Below, piece after piece: positions 26,701 through 34,600 of a stretch of 64,000 bases of DNA. Both the position numbers and the translations under genes were made by a program. Below the pieces are notes generated by a model. It saw nothing but the letters and a program-made list of their open reading frames with translations, ran no database searches and was not told the DNA's origin. Source of the stretch: JAAZMA01 sp964564325 (lineage in GTDB: Bacteria; Bacillota; Clostridia; Tissierellales; Tepidimicrobiaceae); contig CAZMBD010000001.1 of NCBI GenBank assembly GCA_964564325.1, positions 1 to 64,000 of the forward strand. The letters are read 5' to 3'. How positions within the stretch are numbered: the stretch's first letter is position 1; every line of letters starts with the position of its first letter.

Positions 26701-27974
26701 TTAGTAGGAGAAAGACCTGTTGTTTCAATATCAAAAACTACATACTTATTATATTTTTTGTTTTTATCATAATTAATAACTATAGATTTTTCATCATTAA
26801 TTAAATAACCTTCTACTCCATATATTATTTTCATTCCTAATTCTTTACCTATATCCATAGCATCTGGGAAACCTTGTACTACGCCATGATCCGTAATTGA
26901 AATAGATTTATGTCCCCATTTATTTGCCCTTCTAGCAATTTCTTTAAAATCACTTATTCCATCTAAACTACTCATTTGGGTATGAAGATGTAGTTCTACC
27001 CTTTTTTCTGGATAATTATCCATTCTTTCTTCTTTTTCTAATATATTAAGAGATTTAAGCATTAACACTAAATAATTAGAATAAGTATCATATACAATAT
27101 CTCCCTTAACCTTAACATATAAACCTTCTTTTACATTAATTCCAAATTCTTCAAATTGTTTTTCTCTTAAAAATACTTTGATAGTTATAGAATCAGTATG
27201 ATCAGAAATATTAAAAGTTACAAGTTTCCTATTACCTCTAATATCTCGAGTTTCTAATTGGAAAATTTCTCCCTCAATTATAGCTATACTTGTATCAGTT
27301 GTAATATCTTTTATTTTCATGCTTTCTTCGGAAATTTTTTCCCCAAATACATAATCTTTGCTAGGTTTTGAATTATAAATCTTTTTCTTCTGTGTGCTGT
27401 GCTGGTTGCTATCTAATATGTTTTGGGATATTTCCTTTTCTTCTATTAAACTAAGTTCTAAAATTTCATCACCATTGTCAGAAATCTTAGAACCATCTAT
27501 GATCACGTTAATAAGTATATTAAATTCATCTTTTATTTTTTTGGGAATTTTAGTCTCAATATCATTATTTTCTAGAGCATATTTTATAATATTATTAGTT
27601 GGAAATAATATTATAGAATTTATATCCAATTCATAATCTAATTCTTTAACCCATGAACTACTAGAGGGTATTTCTTTTTCTATATAATATAAAATATTAA
27701 TCCAATATTTATCAATAAAATCCTCCGTAAATTGGTAATCCTTATATCTGATTTTTATGATTATATTGTGATCCTTAAATTGTGTTTGTAAAATTTCTTT
27801 TAATTTATCAATTTTTATATCTTCAATAATGTCTATTGAAGATATAAAAATTTCTATAGTTTTATCATTAGTATAATATTTAACTTTATCCATATATAAA
27901 GAACTTATATCAAAATTAATTGTTAAATTATTTCGTTCCAATATGTGGGATAATTTAATACTTTGATTATTCAC
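23700..27974 (-). CDS. polC: PolC-type DNA polymerase III alpha subunit
   Basis: PolC is the main replicative polymerase of low-GC Gram-positive bacteria. Domains in order: N-terminal domain; OB domain (about residues 225-310); split PHP domain starting VELHLHTQMSSLDG near residue 328; proofreading exonuclease inserted near residue 416 (VFDIETTGLSP, then VAHNASFDTGFL); zinc finger CPKC...CPKC near residues 900-930; catalytic Asp pair in PDIDLNFAGEYQ near residue 953; and C-terminal HhH region. 1424 residues, normal. The start is GTG. proS, often between ispG and polC, is absent. Confidence 0.98.
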   Translation of the reverse strand: MNNQSIKLSHILERNNLTINFDISSLYMDKVKYYTNDKTIEIFISSIDIIEDIKIDKLKEILQTQFKDHNIIIKIRYKDYQFTEDFIDKYWINILYYIEKEIPSSSSWVKELDYELDINSIILFPTNNIIKYALENNDIETKIPKKIKDEFNILINVIIDGSKISDNGDEILELSLIEEKEISQNILDSNQHSTQKKKIYNSKPSKDYVFGEKISEESMKIKDITTDTSIAIIEGEIFQLETRDIRGNRKLVTFNISDHTDSITIKVFLREKQFEEFGINVKEGLYVKVKGDIVYDTYSNYLVLMLKSLNILEKEERMDNYPEKRVELHLHTQMSSLDGISDFKEIARRANKWGHKSISITDHGVVQGFPDAMDIGKELGMKIIYGVEGYLINDEKSIVINYDKNKKYNKYVVFDIETTGLSPTKDMITEIGAIKIENGVIIDEYNQLINPERPIPEKITEITGITDNMVQDKPTIKEVLPDFIMFIEDSVLVAHNASFDTGFLREQFSRNGKTLDNPILDTLGLTRTLFPSLKSHKLNIIAKHLNVSLVNHHRAVDDAKATAEIFLKCMTILDENNVFNFDQINNLTVKKDISKEESYHVIILAKNYQGLKNLYKLISESHINYFYRKPRIPKSLLNKYREGLLIGSACEAGELYRAILRNRDYSEIKSIVNFYDYLEIQPLGNNMHLIRNGIVEDLEDLENINRKIVELGDKFHKLVVATGDVHFLEPEDEIYRKIIMTGQGYKDAEFQPPLYFKTTEEMLEEFKYLGDEKAKEVVIENTNIISNMIEDIIPIPDGTYPPIIDGSDEELKKITYNKALEIYGNPLPSIVKERLDRELNSIIKNGYAVMYIIAQKLVWKSVEDGYLVGSRGSVGSSFVATMSGITEVNPLPPHYVCPKCKHSEFFEDGSIGSGIDLPEKKCPKCGSDFNKDGHDIPFEVFLGFEGDKEPDIDLNFAGEYQARAHKYTEELFGEGYVFRAGTIGTIADKTAYGFVKKYHEHNGLNVHPAEINRLVKGCTGIKRTSGQHPGGVMIVPRHKEIYDFTPIQYPADDKKSGVITTHFDYNAISGRILKLDILGHDVPSIIRMLEDITGVNPSEIPLDDKETMKIFTGVEPLNIKDEDIKLEIGTLGIPEFGTKFVRQMLIDTRPTTFAELVRISGLSHGTDVWLNNAQNLVKNGTASLSEVISTRDDIMLYLIYSGLDKKRSFKIMEKVRKGRGLSEEDEEYMRSFNIPEWYIDSCKKIKYMFPKAHAAAYVMMSYRIAYFKVHYPEAFYATYFTTKAQDFDAHLVLKGKNTVNQKIKELEALSNNATAKEKNLLTVLEVVQEMYARGFNFEKVDLYKSHSDKFLIGENGIIPPLRSLDGVGDTAAKKIVEERNIAEFLSIEDLVSRTRISKTVVEALDEHGCLHNLPESNQINLFNI

Positions 27975-28029
27975 TTCTTACCTTACCCCCTTTAGTTCTT
28001 TTACAATACCAAGATTACAGGGATATAAA

Positions 28030-29079
28030 CTAAATACTTTCAATCTCTTTTATTAATTCTTCAATTAAAAATTCTTCTTTAACTTTTTTAATAACTTTAC
28101 CTTTTTTAAAAATTAACCCTTCTCCTTTGCCACCTGCAATTCCTATATCTGCTTCTTTTGCTTCTCCTGGACCATTTACAGGACAGCCCATAATGGCTAC
28201 CTTTATAGGCTTATTAATGCCCTCTAGTCTCTTTTCAACCTCTTCTACTAATTTAATAAGGTCTATCTTAGTTCTGCCACAAGTAGGGCAAGAAATGATT
28301 TCTATGCCTTCTTCCAATAAATTCAAAGATTTTAATATCTCTCTACCAACTCTAACTTCTTCTACAGGGTCTCCAGTTAAAGATATTCTAATAGTATCTC
28401 CAATACCCATGGAAAGTAATGTTCCAATTCCAACAGAAGATTTAATGGTTCCTCTCCAAGTAGGACCAGATTCGGTGACACCTAAATGCAAAGGATAATC
28501 TACCAATTGAGATATTTTATCATAGGTTTTAATAGTTAATGGAACAGAACTGGCTTTTAAGGATAATTTTATATTGTCATAATTCATATCCTCTAAGATT
28601 CTAACTTGTTCCAATGTGCTATATACCAAAGAATTTTCATTTACTCCATTATATTTTTCTAAAAATTCTTTTTTAATAGAACCTGAATTTACACCTATTC
28701 TAATGGGAATATTCCTTTCTTTACATGCATTAACAACTTCTTTTACCTTGTTTTCTGACCCAATATTCCCTGGATTAATTCGAAGACAATCAGCACCATT
28801 TTCTACAGCTGCAATAGCTAATTTATAATCAAATTGTATATCGGCTACAAAGGGTATTTTAATATTTTTTTTAATTTCCATTATAGCTTTAGCATCTTCT
28901 AAATCTGTAATAGCAGATCTTACAATATGACAGCCCGCATCTTCTAATCTTTTTATTTGAGCTACGGTACTTTTAATATCCTTGGTATCTGTATTTGTCA
29001 TAGATTGAACCGTTATATTGCTATCACCACCTACTGCCACATTTCCCACCATTATTTTTTTTGTTTTTCGTCTCTTCAC
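28030..29079 (-). CDS. ispG: IspG (GcpE), HMBPP synthase
   Basis: IspG makes HMBPP, the sixth step of the MEP isoprenoid pathway, using a 4Fe-4S cluster. N-terminal NITVQSMTNTDTKDI and the cluster cysteines in ISCPTCGRTKIDL and VAIMGCPVNGPGEA are present; the Glu ligand follows. 349 residues. The start is GTG with AGAAGGTGATATT upstream. Its presence shows that the MEP pathway is expected, which makes the absent dxr next door noteworthy. Confidence 0.97.
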   Translation of the reverse strand: MKRRKTKKIMVGNVAVGGDSNITVQSMTNTDTKDIKSTVAQIKRLEDAGCHIVRSAITDLEDAKAIMEIKKNIKIPFVADIQFDYKLAIAAVENGADCLRINPGNIGSENKVKEVVNACKERNIPIRIGVNSGSIKKEFLEKYNGVNENSLVYSTLEQVRILEDMNYDNIKLSLKASSVPLTIKTYDKISQLVDYPLHLGVTESGPTWRGTIKSSVGIGTLLSMGIGDTIRISLTGDPVEEVRVGREILKSLNLLEEGIEIISCPTCGRTKIDLIKLVEEVEKRLEGINKPIKVAIMGCPVNGPGEAKEADIGIAGGKGEGLIFKKGKVIKKVKEEFLIEELIKEIESI

Positions 29080-29083
29080 AATA

Positions 29084-30097
29084 TCACCTTCTAAAAATAT
29101 TAAATCTAATAATATCCTGATAAGTTACTACTATCATAAGTCCAATTAATAGGACAAAACCAATAAAATGAACAAAACCTTCCTTTTCAGGATCTATTGG
29201 TTTGCCTCTTAAAATTTCTATGATCAAAAACACAATTCTACTTCCATCTAGTGCAGGTATAGGTAGTAAATTAAAAAATCCTAAGTTTACAGATATAAAC
29301 CCTATTAGATAAAGTATATTTATAAATCCATATTTAGCTACCTCTCCAATAGTGTGTATTACACCTACTGGACCAGATAATTCCTTTGTACCTACTTGAC
29401 CTCTAAATAACATTCCAATAAATTGAAACATTAACTTTATCATAAAACCAGTTTTTTGAAAACCGCCCTTAACTGATGATAAAAATGATTTTTTTATTAC
29501 TGGTCTGATGCCTATTATAGCTATATTCTCATCTGTAATTTCTGGTATCAAAGTATAATTAATTTTTTCATCATTTCGAAGTACAGTTACTATCATTTCT
29601 TCATTAGGATTAGCAGTATTTATTTTTTGCACCATGGAGTCCCAATTTTTCACATCGTTATTATTTATTCCTACTATTTTATCTCCAGCTTGAATTCCCA
29701 CTTGTTCTGCAGGAGAGTTCTCTATGATTTCGGCAATAGTAGTAGTTTGCATTCCTACGTTAAAAGAAACTATAGAAAAAACTATTATAGCTAAAATAAA
29801 ATTCATAATTGCTCCTGCAGCCACAACAGCAATTCTCGATGGGGCTGAAACATTATTAAAAGAACGAGGATCATTTGATGATTCATCTTCCCCCTCCATA
29901 CTAACATATCCACCTATAGGTAAAAGTCTAATAGAATATTTAGTTTCTCCACTTTCTTTTTGAAAGATTTTCGGTCCCATTCCTATGGAAAATTCATTAA
30001 CCTTTATTCCAACTTTTTTTGCTACAATAAAATGACCAAATTCATGAAATAATATTACCATTAAAAAAACAAAAATTGCCGCAATTGCTGTTAGCAA
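29084..30097 (-). CDS. rseP: RseP, site-2 intramembrane metalloprotease
   Basis: RseP/RasP cleaves transmembrane segments such as anti-sigma factors. The zinc motif HEFGH is at residues 18-22 in the first membrane helix. A PDZ domain (VGIQAGDKIVGINNNDV) sits around residues 125-190. The second metal motif is LLPIPALDGSRIVF near residue 285. The TTG at 30097 is chosen for its AGGTGG site; an upstream GTG is possible. About 337 residues, with four membrane segments. Confidence 0.95.
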   Translation of the reverse strand: MLTAIAAIFVFLMVILFHEFGHFIVAKKVGIKVNEFSIGMGPKIFQKESGETKYSIRLLPIGGYVSMEGEDESSNDPRSFNNVSAPSRIAVVAAGAIMNFILAIIVFSIVSFNVGMQTTTIAEIIENSPAEQVGIQAGDKIVGINNNDVKNWDSMVQKINTANPNEEMIVTVLRNDEKINYTLIPEITDENIAIIGIRPVIKKSFLSSVKGGFQKTGFMIKLMFQFIGMLFRGQVGTKELSGPVGVIHTIGEVAKYGFINILYLIGFISVNLGFFNLLPIPALDGSRIVFLIIEILRGKPIDPEKEGFVHFIGFVLLIGLMIVVTYQDIIRFNIFRR

Positions 30098-30114
30098 TAA
30101 AATCACCACCTATT

Positions 30115-30894
30115 TTATAATAAAAATAAATTAACAAAATAATAAACAAAAGGGGCAGTAAATAATATACTGTCGAATCTATCTAATATACCTCCATGAC
30201 CAGGCAGAATAAATCCATAATCCTTAATATCCATAATTCTTTTTATCTTTGAAGCAGTTAAATCACCAAATTGTGCAATAATAGCAGCTAATGATGAAAG
30301 TACAATTAATTTCCATAAGGGATCAATTTCAAAGTATTTAGCAAACAAAATAGTTATTAAGACAGATCCTAGAATTCCACCTATTGAACCTTCTACAGTC
30401 TTATTTGGGCTTAAGTCAGGACATAATTTGGTCTTGCCAAATAAATTTCCTACTAAATAGGCAAAGGTATCTGTACCCCAAGCAGTTATAAAAACAAACC
30501 AAATATAGTTACTCCCATCTAAGTATATAATATGTTGAAATAAAAAAGGTATGTAAAAAATACTAAAAAAGGTAATACTAATATCTGTTAAATTTATTTT
30601 TTCATTTAATACAAAAGTAATTATTAAAGTTATGATTACAAAGGATATAATAAAATTCAGACTAATACTTTCATAGCCTAAAGAATTCAATAAAAACCCT
30701 ATACAAGCAATATATCCTATAAATCGAATAGGTTTATAGTTCTTATTATTTACTGCATTATAAAATTCCCTTAAACCGATTATAGAAATCAAAAAAATAA
30801 AATAAGATAATACTTTTCCACCCTTTGATGCTAAAAATATAGTTAATAACACTAAAATTAATCCAGTAATTGTTCTTTTAATAAGTTCTCTCAC
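30115..30894 (-). CDS. cdsA: Phosphatidate cytidylyltransferase
   Basis: CdsA forms CDP-diacylglycerol for phospholipid synthesis. The 259-residue protein has around eight membrane helices. The C-terminal signature is present: SKIKRIMDIKDYGFILPGHG followed by GILDRFDSIL. The start is GTG at 30894 directly after the uppS stop, using the GGAGGAATTTAA within uppS. rseP follows immediately; the dxr gene usually found between them is missing. Confidence 0.96.
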   Translation of the reverse strand: MRELIKRTITGLILVLLTIFLASKGGKVLSYFIFLISIIGLREFYNAVNNKNYKPIRFIGYIACIGFLLNSLGYESISLNFIISFVIITLIITFVLNEKINLTDISITFFSIFYIPFLFQHIIYLDGSNYIWFVFITAWGTDTFAYLVGNLFGKTKLCPDLSPNKTVEGSIGGILGSVLITILFAKYFEIDPLWKLIVLSSLAAIIAQFGDLTASKIKRIMDIKDYGFILPGHGGILDRFDSILFTAPFVYYFVNLFLL

Positions 30895-31638
30895 TTAAAT
30901 TCCTCCAAATCTTCTATTACGTTTTTGATAATCAATAATTGCCCTATATAAATCTTTCTCTTTAAAATCTGGCCACAAAACATCAGAAAACCAAAATTCT
31001 GTATAAGCCATTTGATATAGCATGAAATTAGATAATCTTTGCTCTCCACTAGGTCTAATTAAAAGATCAGGTTCTGGCAATCCTTTAGTATATAAATAAT
31101 TAGAAAAAGTCTCCGTATTTATATCCTCTTCATTTATATTACCCATTTTAATATCTTCTAAAATATTTTTTACTGCTCGAACTATTTCATCTTTGCCACC
31201 ATAGTTTAATCCTATATTAAGAATCATCTTTGTATTATTTTTAGTAAGTTTAATAGCTCTTTCAACTTCTTCTCGTGGAATTTTAGGTAATTTTGATAAA
31301 TCACCCATAGTTTGAATTTTTATATTATTTTTATGGATTCGTTCTAATTCTATTTCTATATATCGTACTAAAAGTTTCATAAGTCCTTCTATTTCCTCTT
31401 TTGGTCTTTTCCAATTTTCCGTAGAAAAAGCGTATAGGGATAAATATTTTATATTAAGCTTTTCTGCAATTTCTACAATATCAATAACTCTCTTCATACC
31501 TTCTTGATGACCTGCAGTTCTTGGAAGGAATCTTTTTTTTGCCCATCTTCCATTCCCATCCATTATAATGGCCACGTGTTCTGGAATATTATTTAAGTCA
31601 ATTTTATCTTTTAGATTTTTAATTTCAATATTGCCCAT
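30895..31638 (-). CDS. uppS: Undecaprenyl diphosphate synthase
   Basis: UppS makes the C55 lipid carrier for cell-wall synthesis. Motifs are complete: VAIIMDGNGRWAKKR with catalytic D27, YAFSTENWKRPKEE, NIGLNYGGKDEI and IRPSGEQRLSNFMLYQ. 247 residues. cdsA starts directly at the stop codon, so the two are translationally coupled. Confidence 0.97.
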   Translation of the reverse strand: MGNIEIKNLKDKIDLNNIPEHVAIIMDGNGRWAKKRFLPRTAGHQEGMKRVIDIVEIAEKLNIKYLSLYAFSTENWKRPKEEIEGLMKLLVRYIEIELERIHKNNIKIQTMGDLSKLPKIPREEVERAIKLTKNNTKMILNIGLNYGGKDEIVRAVKNILEDIKMGNINEEDINTETFSNYLYTKGLPEPDLLIRPSGEQRLSNFMLYQMAYTEFWFSDVLWPDFKEKDLYRAIIDYQKRNRRFGGI

Positions 31639-31657
31639 AATATTACCCCCTATTATT

Positions 31658-31683
31658 AAAAAACCCCTCCATATAAGAAGGGG
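31658..31683 (-). terminator. Terminator-like hairpin after frr
   Basis: CCCCT (31679-31683) pairs with AGGGG (31664-31668) around a ten-base loop, followed by TTTTTT. uppS starts only about 20 bases on, so this is probably an attenuator that lets part of the transcription continue into the envelope genes. Confidence 0.55.
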
Positions 31684-31688
31684 AATTT

Positions 31689-32246
31689 TTAAATTTCCAT
31701 CAATTCTTCCTCTTTTTGTTTTGTTATAAGATCAATTTCTTCTATATACTTATTAGTAATTTCTTGTATTTTTTCTTCAGCTTGTCTTCTTTCATCTTCA
31801 GATAATTCTTTGCTTTTTTCCATCTTTTTAATTATATCATTTGCTTCTCTTCTTGCATTTCGAATTACAACCTTAGCATTTTCTTGGGATTTTCCCACAA
31901 CTTTAACTAGCTCTTTTCTTCTTTCTTCTGTAAGCATAGGAATAGGAAGTCTAATTAATTTTCCATCATTTGAAGGATTTAAACCCAAGTCTGATTTTAA
32001 TATTTCCTTCTCTATAATTGGAATTAAATTTGCATCCCAGGGTTGAATAACTAATAATCTTGGCTCAGGAGCTGAAATACTTGCTACCTGTTTTAGTGGA
32101 GTATTAGTACCATAATAGTCCACTGAAATATTGTCCAATAATAAAGGATTAGCCCTTCCTGCCCTTATTCCTTGAAGTTCTTCCTTGTAAACATTAATGG
32201 ATTTTTTCATTTTTTCCTCAGTTTCCTTATGAATATCTAAATACAT
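31689..32246 (-). CDS. frr: Ribosome recycling factor
   Basis: RRF splits post-termination ribosomes with EF-G. The 185-residue product has the typical start (HKETEEKMKKSINVYKEEL), the invariant AGRANPLLLDNISVDYYGT segment and LNPSNDGKLIRLPIPMLTEE, and C-terminal IRNARREANDIIKKMEKSK. ATG 32246 is preceded by GGAGGGGTAATT. A terminator-like hairpin follows. Confidence 0.97.
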   Translation of the reverse strand: MYLDIHKETEEKMKKSINVYKEELQGIRAGRANPLLLDNISVDYYGTNTPLKQVASISAPEPRLLVIQPWDANLIPIIEKEILKSDLGLNPSNDGKLIRLPIPMLTEERRKELVKVVGKSQENAKVVIRNARREANDIIKKMEKSKELSEDERRQAEEKIQEITNKYIEEIDLITKQKEEELMEI

Positions 32247-32248
32247 AA

Positions 32249-32965
32249 TTACCCCTCCTTTACATGAGTACCAATTTTCTTTCCAAGAATTACATCCATA
32301 ATATTACCTGGTTGATCAATACCAAAAACTATTAAAGGTATTTTATTGTCCATACATAGGGAAGTAGCAGTAGAATCCATAATACCTAAACCCATATTTA
32401 AAATATCTATATAATTTAAAGTATCAAATTTTTTAGCAGATGAATTAATATATGGATCAGAATCATATACCCCATCTACTCCCTTTTTAGCCAATAATAT
32501 AACATCTGCTTCTATCTCAGCAGCTCTTAAAGCTGCTGCAGTATCAGTTGAAAAATAAGGACTTCCAGAACCAGCAGCAAATATTACAACTCTTCCTTTT
32601 TCCAAATGTCTTATTGCTTTTCTCCTAATATAAGGTTCAGCAATTTGTTTCATTTCTATTGCAGATTGAACTCTAGTGATTACACCAATATTCTCTAAAG
32701 CATCCTGTAGTGCTAAAGAATTTATTACAGTTCCAAGCATACCCATATAATCAGAAGTTGCTCTATCCATTTTTTCTGTACTTCTTCCACGCCAGAAATT
32801 TCCTCCTCCGACTACAATTGCAATTTCTACACCCAGTTTATGTAAATCCTTGATTTCTCCCGCTATTCTATTTACAGTTTCTTCATCAATTCCATGTCCT
32901 TTATTTCCAGCCAAAGCTTCCCCACTTAATTTTAAAACTACTCTATTAAATACTGGCTCTGTCAT
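32249..32965 (-). CDS. pyrH: UMP kinase
   Basis: PyrH phosphorylates UMP to UDP and is a hexameric amino-acid-kinase-fold enzyme. Motifs: VVLKLSGEALAG at the N-terminus, IVVGGGNFWRGR, and FAAGSGSPYFSTDTAAALRA, with ALLAKKGVDGVYDSDP-type segment (LLAKKGVDGVYDSDP). 238 residues, normal length. frr follows after 2 bases. Confidence 0.97.
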   Translation of the reverse strand: MTEPVFNRVVLKLSGEALAGNKGHGIDEETVNRIAGEIKDLHKLGVEIAIVVGGGNFWRGRSTEKMDRATSDYMGMLGTVINSLALQDALENIGVITRVQSAIEMKQIAEPYIRRKAIRHLEKGRVVIFAAGSGSPYFSTDTAAALRAAEIEADVILLAKKGVDGVYDSDPYINSSAKKFDTLNYIDILNMGLGIMDSTATSLCMDNKIPLIVFGIDQPGNIMDVILGKKIGTHVKEG

Positions 32966-32988
32966 GTAGATCCTCCCTTATTTCTTAT

Positions 32989-33020
32989 TTAAATGGAGAA
33001 CATATATGTTCTCCATTTAA
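32989..33020 (-). terminator. Perfect 32-bp palindrome between tsf and pyrH
   Basis: A perfect palindrome of 32 bases, centred on ATAT, begins right after the tsf stop; the stem includes AATGGAGAACAT. It is followed by AAATAAG, with no U-run, so it does not look like a classic terminator. It may protect the rpsB-tsf transcript end or be a processing site. Confidence 0.5.
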
Positions 33021-33668
33021 TTACATCTTCATTTGTTTTGCTACTTCTTCAGCAAAATCTTCTTCTCTTTTTTCTAATCCTTCTCCAACTTCATATCTAA
33101 CAAATCTTCTAATTTTAATATTTTCACCAATTTTTGAGATCTTTTCATTTAGTAAATCCTTAACTTTCATACTTGGTTCTTTAATAAAAGGTTGTTCTAA
33201 TAAACATATTTCCTCATAAAATTTGCCAAGTCTACCTTCTACAATTTTTTCAGCTATATGTTCTGGTTTACCTTCATTTATAACTTGATGAATAAGTATT
33301 TCTTTTTCTTTTTCTACTTCTTCTTGAGGTACATCTTCTATACTAACATATTTAGGACTTGAGGCTGCAACTTGCATAGCCATATCCCTTACAAATTCTT
33401 TAAACTCATCATTTTTAGCAACAAAATCTGTTTCTGTATTAACTTCTATTAAAACACCAATTCTTCCACCATGTATATATGAATCAACTAATCCTTCAGC
33501 TGCTATCCTACTTGATTTTTTTGCAGCTTTTGAAAGACCCTTTTCTCTAAGTAAATCAATTGCTTTATCAATATCTCCATCGGTTTCTACTAATGTATTT
33601 TTACAATCTAGCATTCCTGCCCCTGTTCTTTCCCTTAATTCTTTTACTTGTGCAGCAGTTATATTCAT
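33021..33668 (-). CDS. tsf: Elongation factor Ts (short form)
   Basis: EF-Ts recycles EF-Tu from GDP to GTP form. From the ATG at 33668 (GGAGGGATAAT upstream) it has 215 residues. The N-terminal module is intact (ELRERTGAGMLDCKNTLVET), as is the core TDFVAKNDEFKEFVRDMAMQ. It lacks the second core subdomain of long EF-Ts (around 300 residues in Clostridium), matching the short Thermus-like type. The first 13 in-frame codons upstream overlap the hairpin region and are not expected to be translated. Confidence 0.96.
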   Translation of the reverse strand: MNITAAQVKELRERTGAGMLDCKNTLVETDGDIDKAIDLLREKGLSKAAKKSSRIAAEGLVDSYIHGGRIGVLIEVNTETDFVAKNDEFKEFVRDMAMQVAASSPKYVSIEDVPQEEVEKEKEILIHQVINEGKPEHIAEKIVEGRLGKFYEEICLLEQPFIKEPSMKVKDLLNEKISKIGENIKIRRFVRYEVGEGLEKREEDFAEEVAKQMKM

Positions 33669-33695
33669 ATTATCCCTCCTCATATTGTTAAAAAT

Positions 33696-33732
33696 GGTAA
33701 GAGCCAAAAAACATATTTCCTTAGCCCTTACC
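33696..33732 (-). terminator. Attenuator-like hairpin between rpsB and tsf
   Basis: GGTAAGGGC at 33724-33732 pairs with GGCTCTTACC at 33696-33704 (about 9 pairs, one G-T), followed by ATTTTTAAC. The short T-run fits a partial terminator that would lower tsf relative to rpsB. tsf, with its own ribosome site, follows. Confidence 0.55.
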
Positions 33733-33738
33733 CTTTTG

Positions 33739-34446
33739 CTAGTCTTCGAAATCTTCTATTTGTTCACCTTGTTTACCTTCTAGTACAGCATTTGCCATAG
33801 CCTCTGTTATCAATTTAACAGCTCTTATAGCATCATCATTTCCTGGTATAACATAATCTATTTCGTCTGGGTCACAGTTCGTATCAACAATAGCTATAAC
33901 TGGTATACCTAGTATCCTAGCTTCATTTACTGCTATCCTTTCTTTTCTAGGATCTACTACATATAGAGCGTCTGGAAGTCTATCCATATCCTTAATTCCA
34001 CCTAAAAACTTTTCAAGCCTTTCTCTTTCATTATTAAGCTGTATAACTTCTTTTTTAGGTAAAACATCAAATATTCCTTCTTCTTCCATTTTTTCTAACT
34101 CATGAAGCCTATCTATTCTTTTTCTAATAGTTTTGTAATTAGTAAGCATTCCACCTAGCCATCTTTGGTTTACATAATGCATTCCACATCTTTTTGCTTC
34201 AGTTTCGATAGCTTCCTGTGCTTGCTTTTTAGTTCCTACAAATAAAATTTCTCCATCCTCTGCAGAAACCTCTTTTACAAAATTATAAGCTTCTTCAACT
34301 TTTTTAACTGTTTTTTGCAAATCGATAATATATATTCCATTTCTTTCTGTGAATATATATTCAGCCATTTTAGGATTCCATCTTCTGGTTTGATGCCCAA
34401 AATGAACCCCAGCTTCTAATAAAGCTTTCATAGTAATTACTGCCAT
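33739..34446 (-). CDS. rpsB: Ribosomal protein S2
   Basis: S2 is a small-subunit protein. The 235-residue product has the family motifs MKALLEAGVHFGHQTRRWNP at the start, ILFVGTKKQAQEAI, VNQRWLGGMLTNYKTI, and GIPVIAIVDTNCDPD near the end. The acidic C-terminal tail is normal. The ATG at 34446 has GGAGGTGTTATTAGAAT upstream. tsf follows after an attenuator-like hairpin. Confidence 0.98.
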   Translation of the reverse strand: MAVITMKALLEAGVHFGHQTRRWNPKMAEYIFTERNGIYIIDLQKTVKKVEEAYNFVKEVSAEDGEILFVGTKKQAQEAIETEAKRCGMHYVNQRWLGGMLTNYKTIRKRIDRLHELEKMEEEGIFDVLPKKEVIQLNNERERLEKFLGGIKDMDRLPDALYVVDPRKERIAVNEARILGIPVIAIVDTNCDPDEIDYVIPGNDDAIRAVKLITEAMANAVLEGKQGEQIEDFED

Positions 34447-34549
34447 ATTCTAATAACACCTCCATGTTTTATTCCTCCATACCTATCATCTGTTTAGGGG
34501 ACCTATATTTTAGGCACTACCCTAAATATCTAGGAATGTGTGTAATCAC
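34447..34549 (-). promoter_or_regulatory. Structured rpsB mRNA leader
   Basis: The leader downstream of the promoter can fold: TTTAGGG (34520-34526) pairs with CCCTAAA (34493-34499), enclosing a smaller CCTA/TAGG hairpin. Two Shine-Dalgarno-like runs follow, GGAGG at about 34474 and GGAGG just before the ATG. Ribosomal protein S2 autoregulates its own leader in some bacteria; a similar role here is inference. Confidence 0.45.
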
Positions 34550-34555
34550 TCTAGT

Positions 34556-34584
34556 AGTATAACATATTGTAAATTTAAAATCAA
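34556..34584 (-). promoter_or_regulatory. rpsB promoter
   Basis: TTGATT (34579-34584) and TATACT (34556-34561) are separated by 17 bases, with a TGT immediately before the -10 (extended -10). Transcription would start near 34549 and run about 100 bases before the rpsB start. This separates the translation genes from the flagellar operon, although no terminator is visible between swrB and this promoter. Confidence 0.72.
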
Positions 34585-34600
34585 TATTTCAAAAAGAATT

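Noticed and set aside
28127..28498. Plus-strand open frame of 123 codons opposite ispG
   Set aside because: ispG is certain on the other strand, with its cluster cysteines in this part. The plus frame has no recognisable motif.
32997..33012. GAAC...GTTC within the tsf/pyrH palindrome as a LexA box
   Set aside because: The spacing between the half-sites is 6 bases (ATATAT); the Firmicutes box needs 4. It lies inside an operon, not at a promoter.
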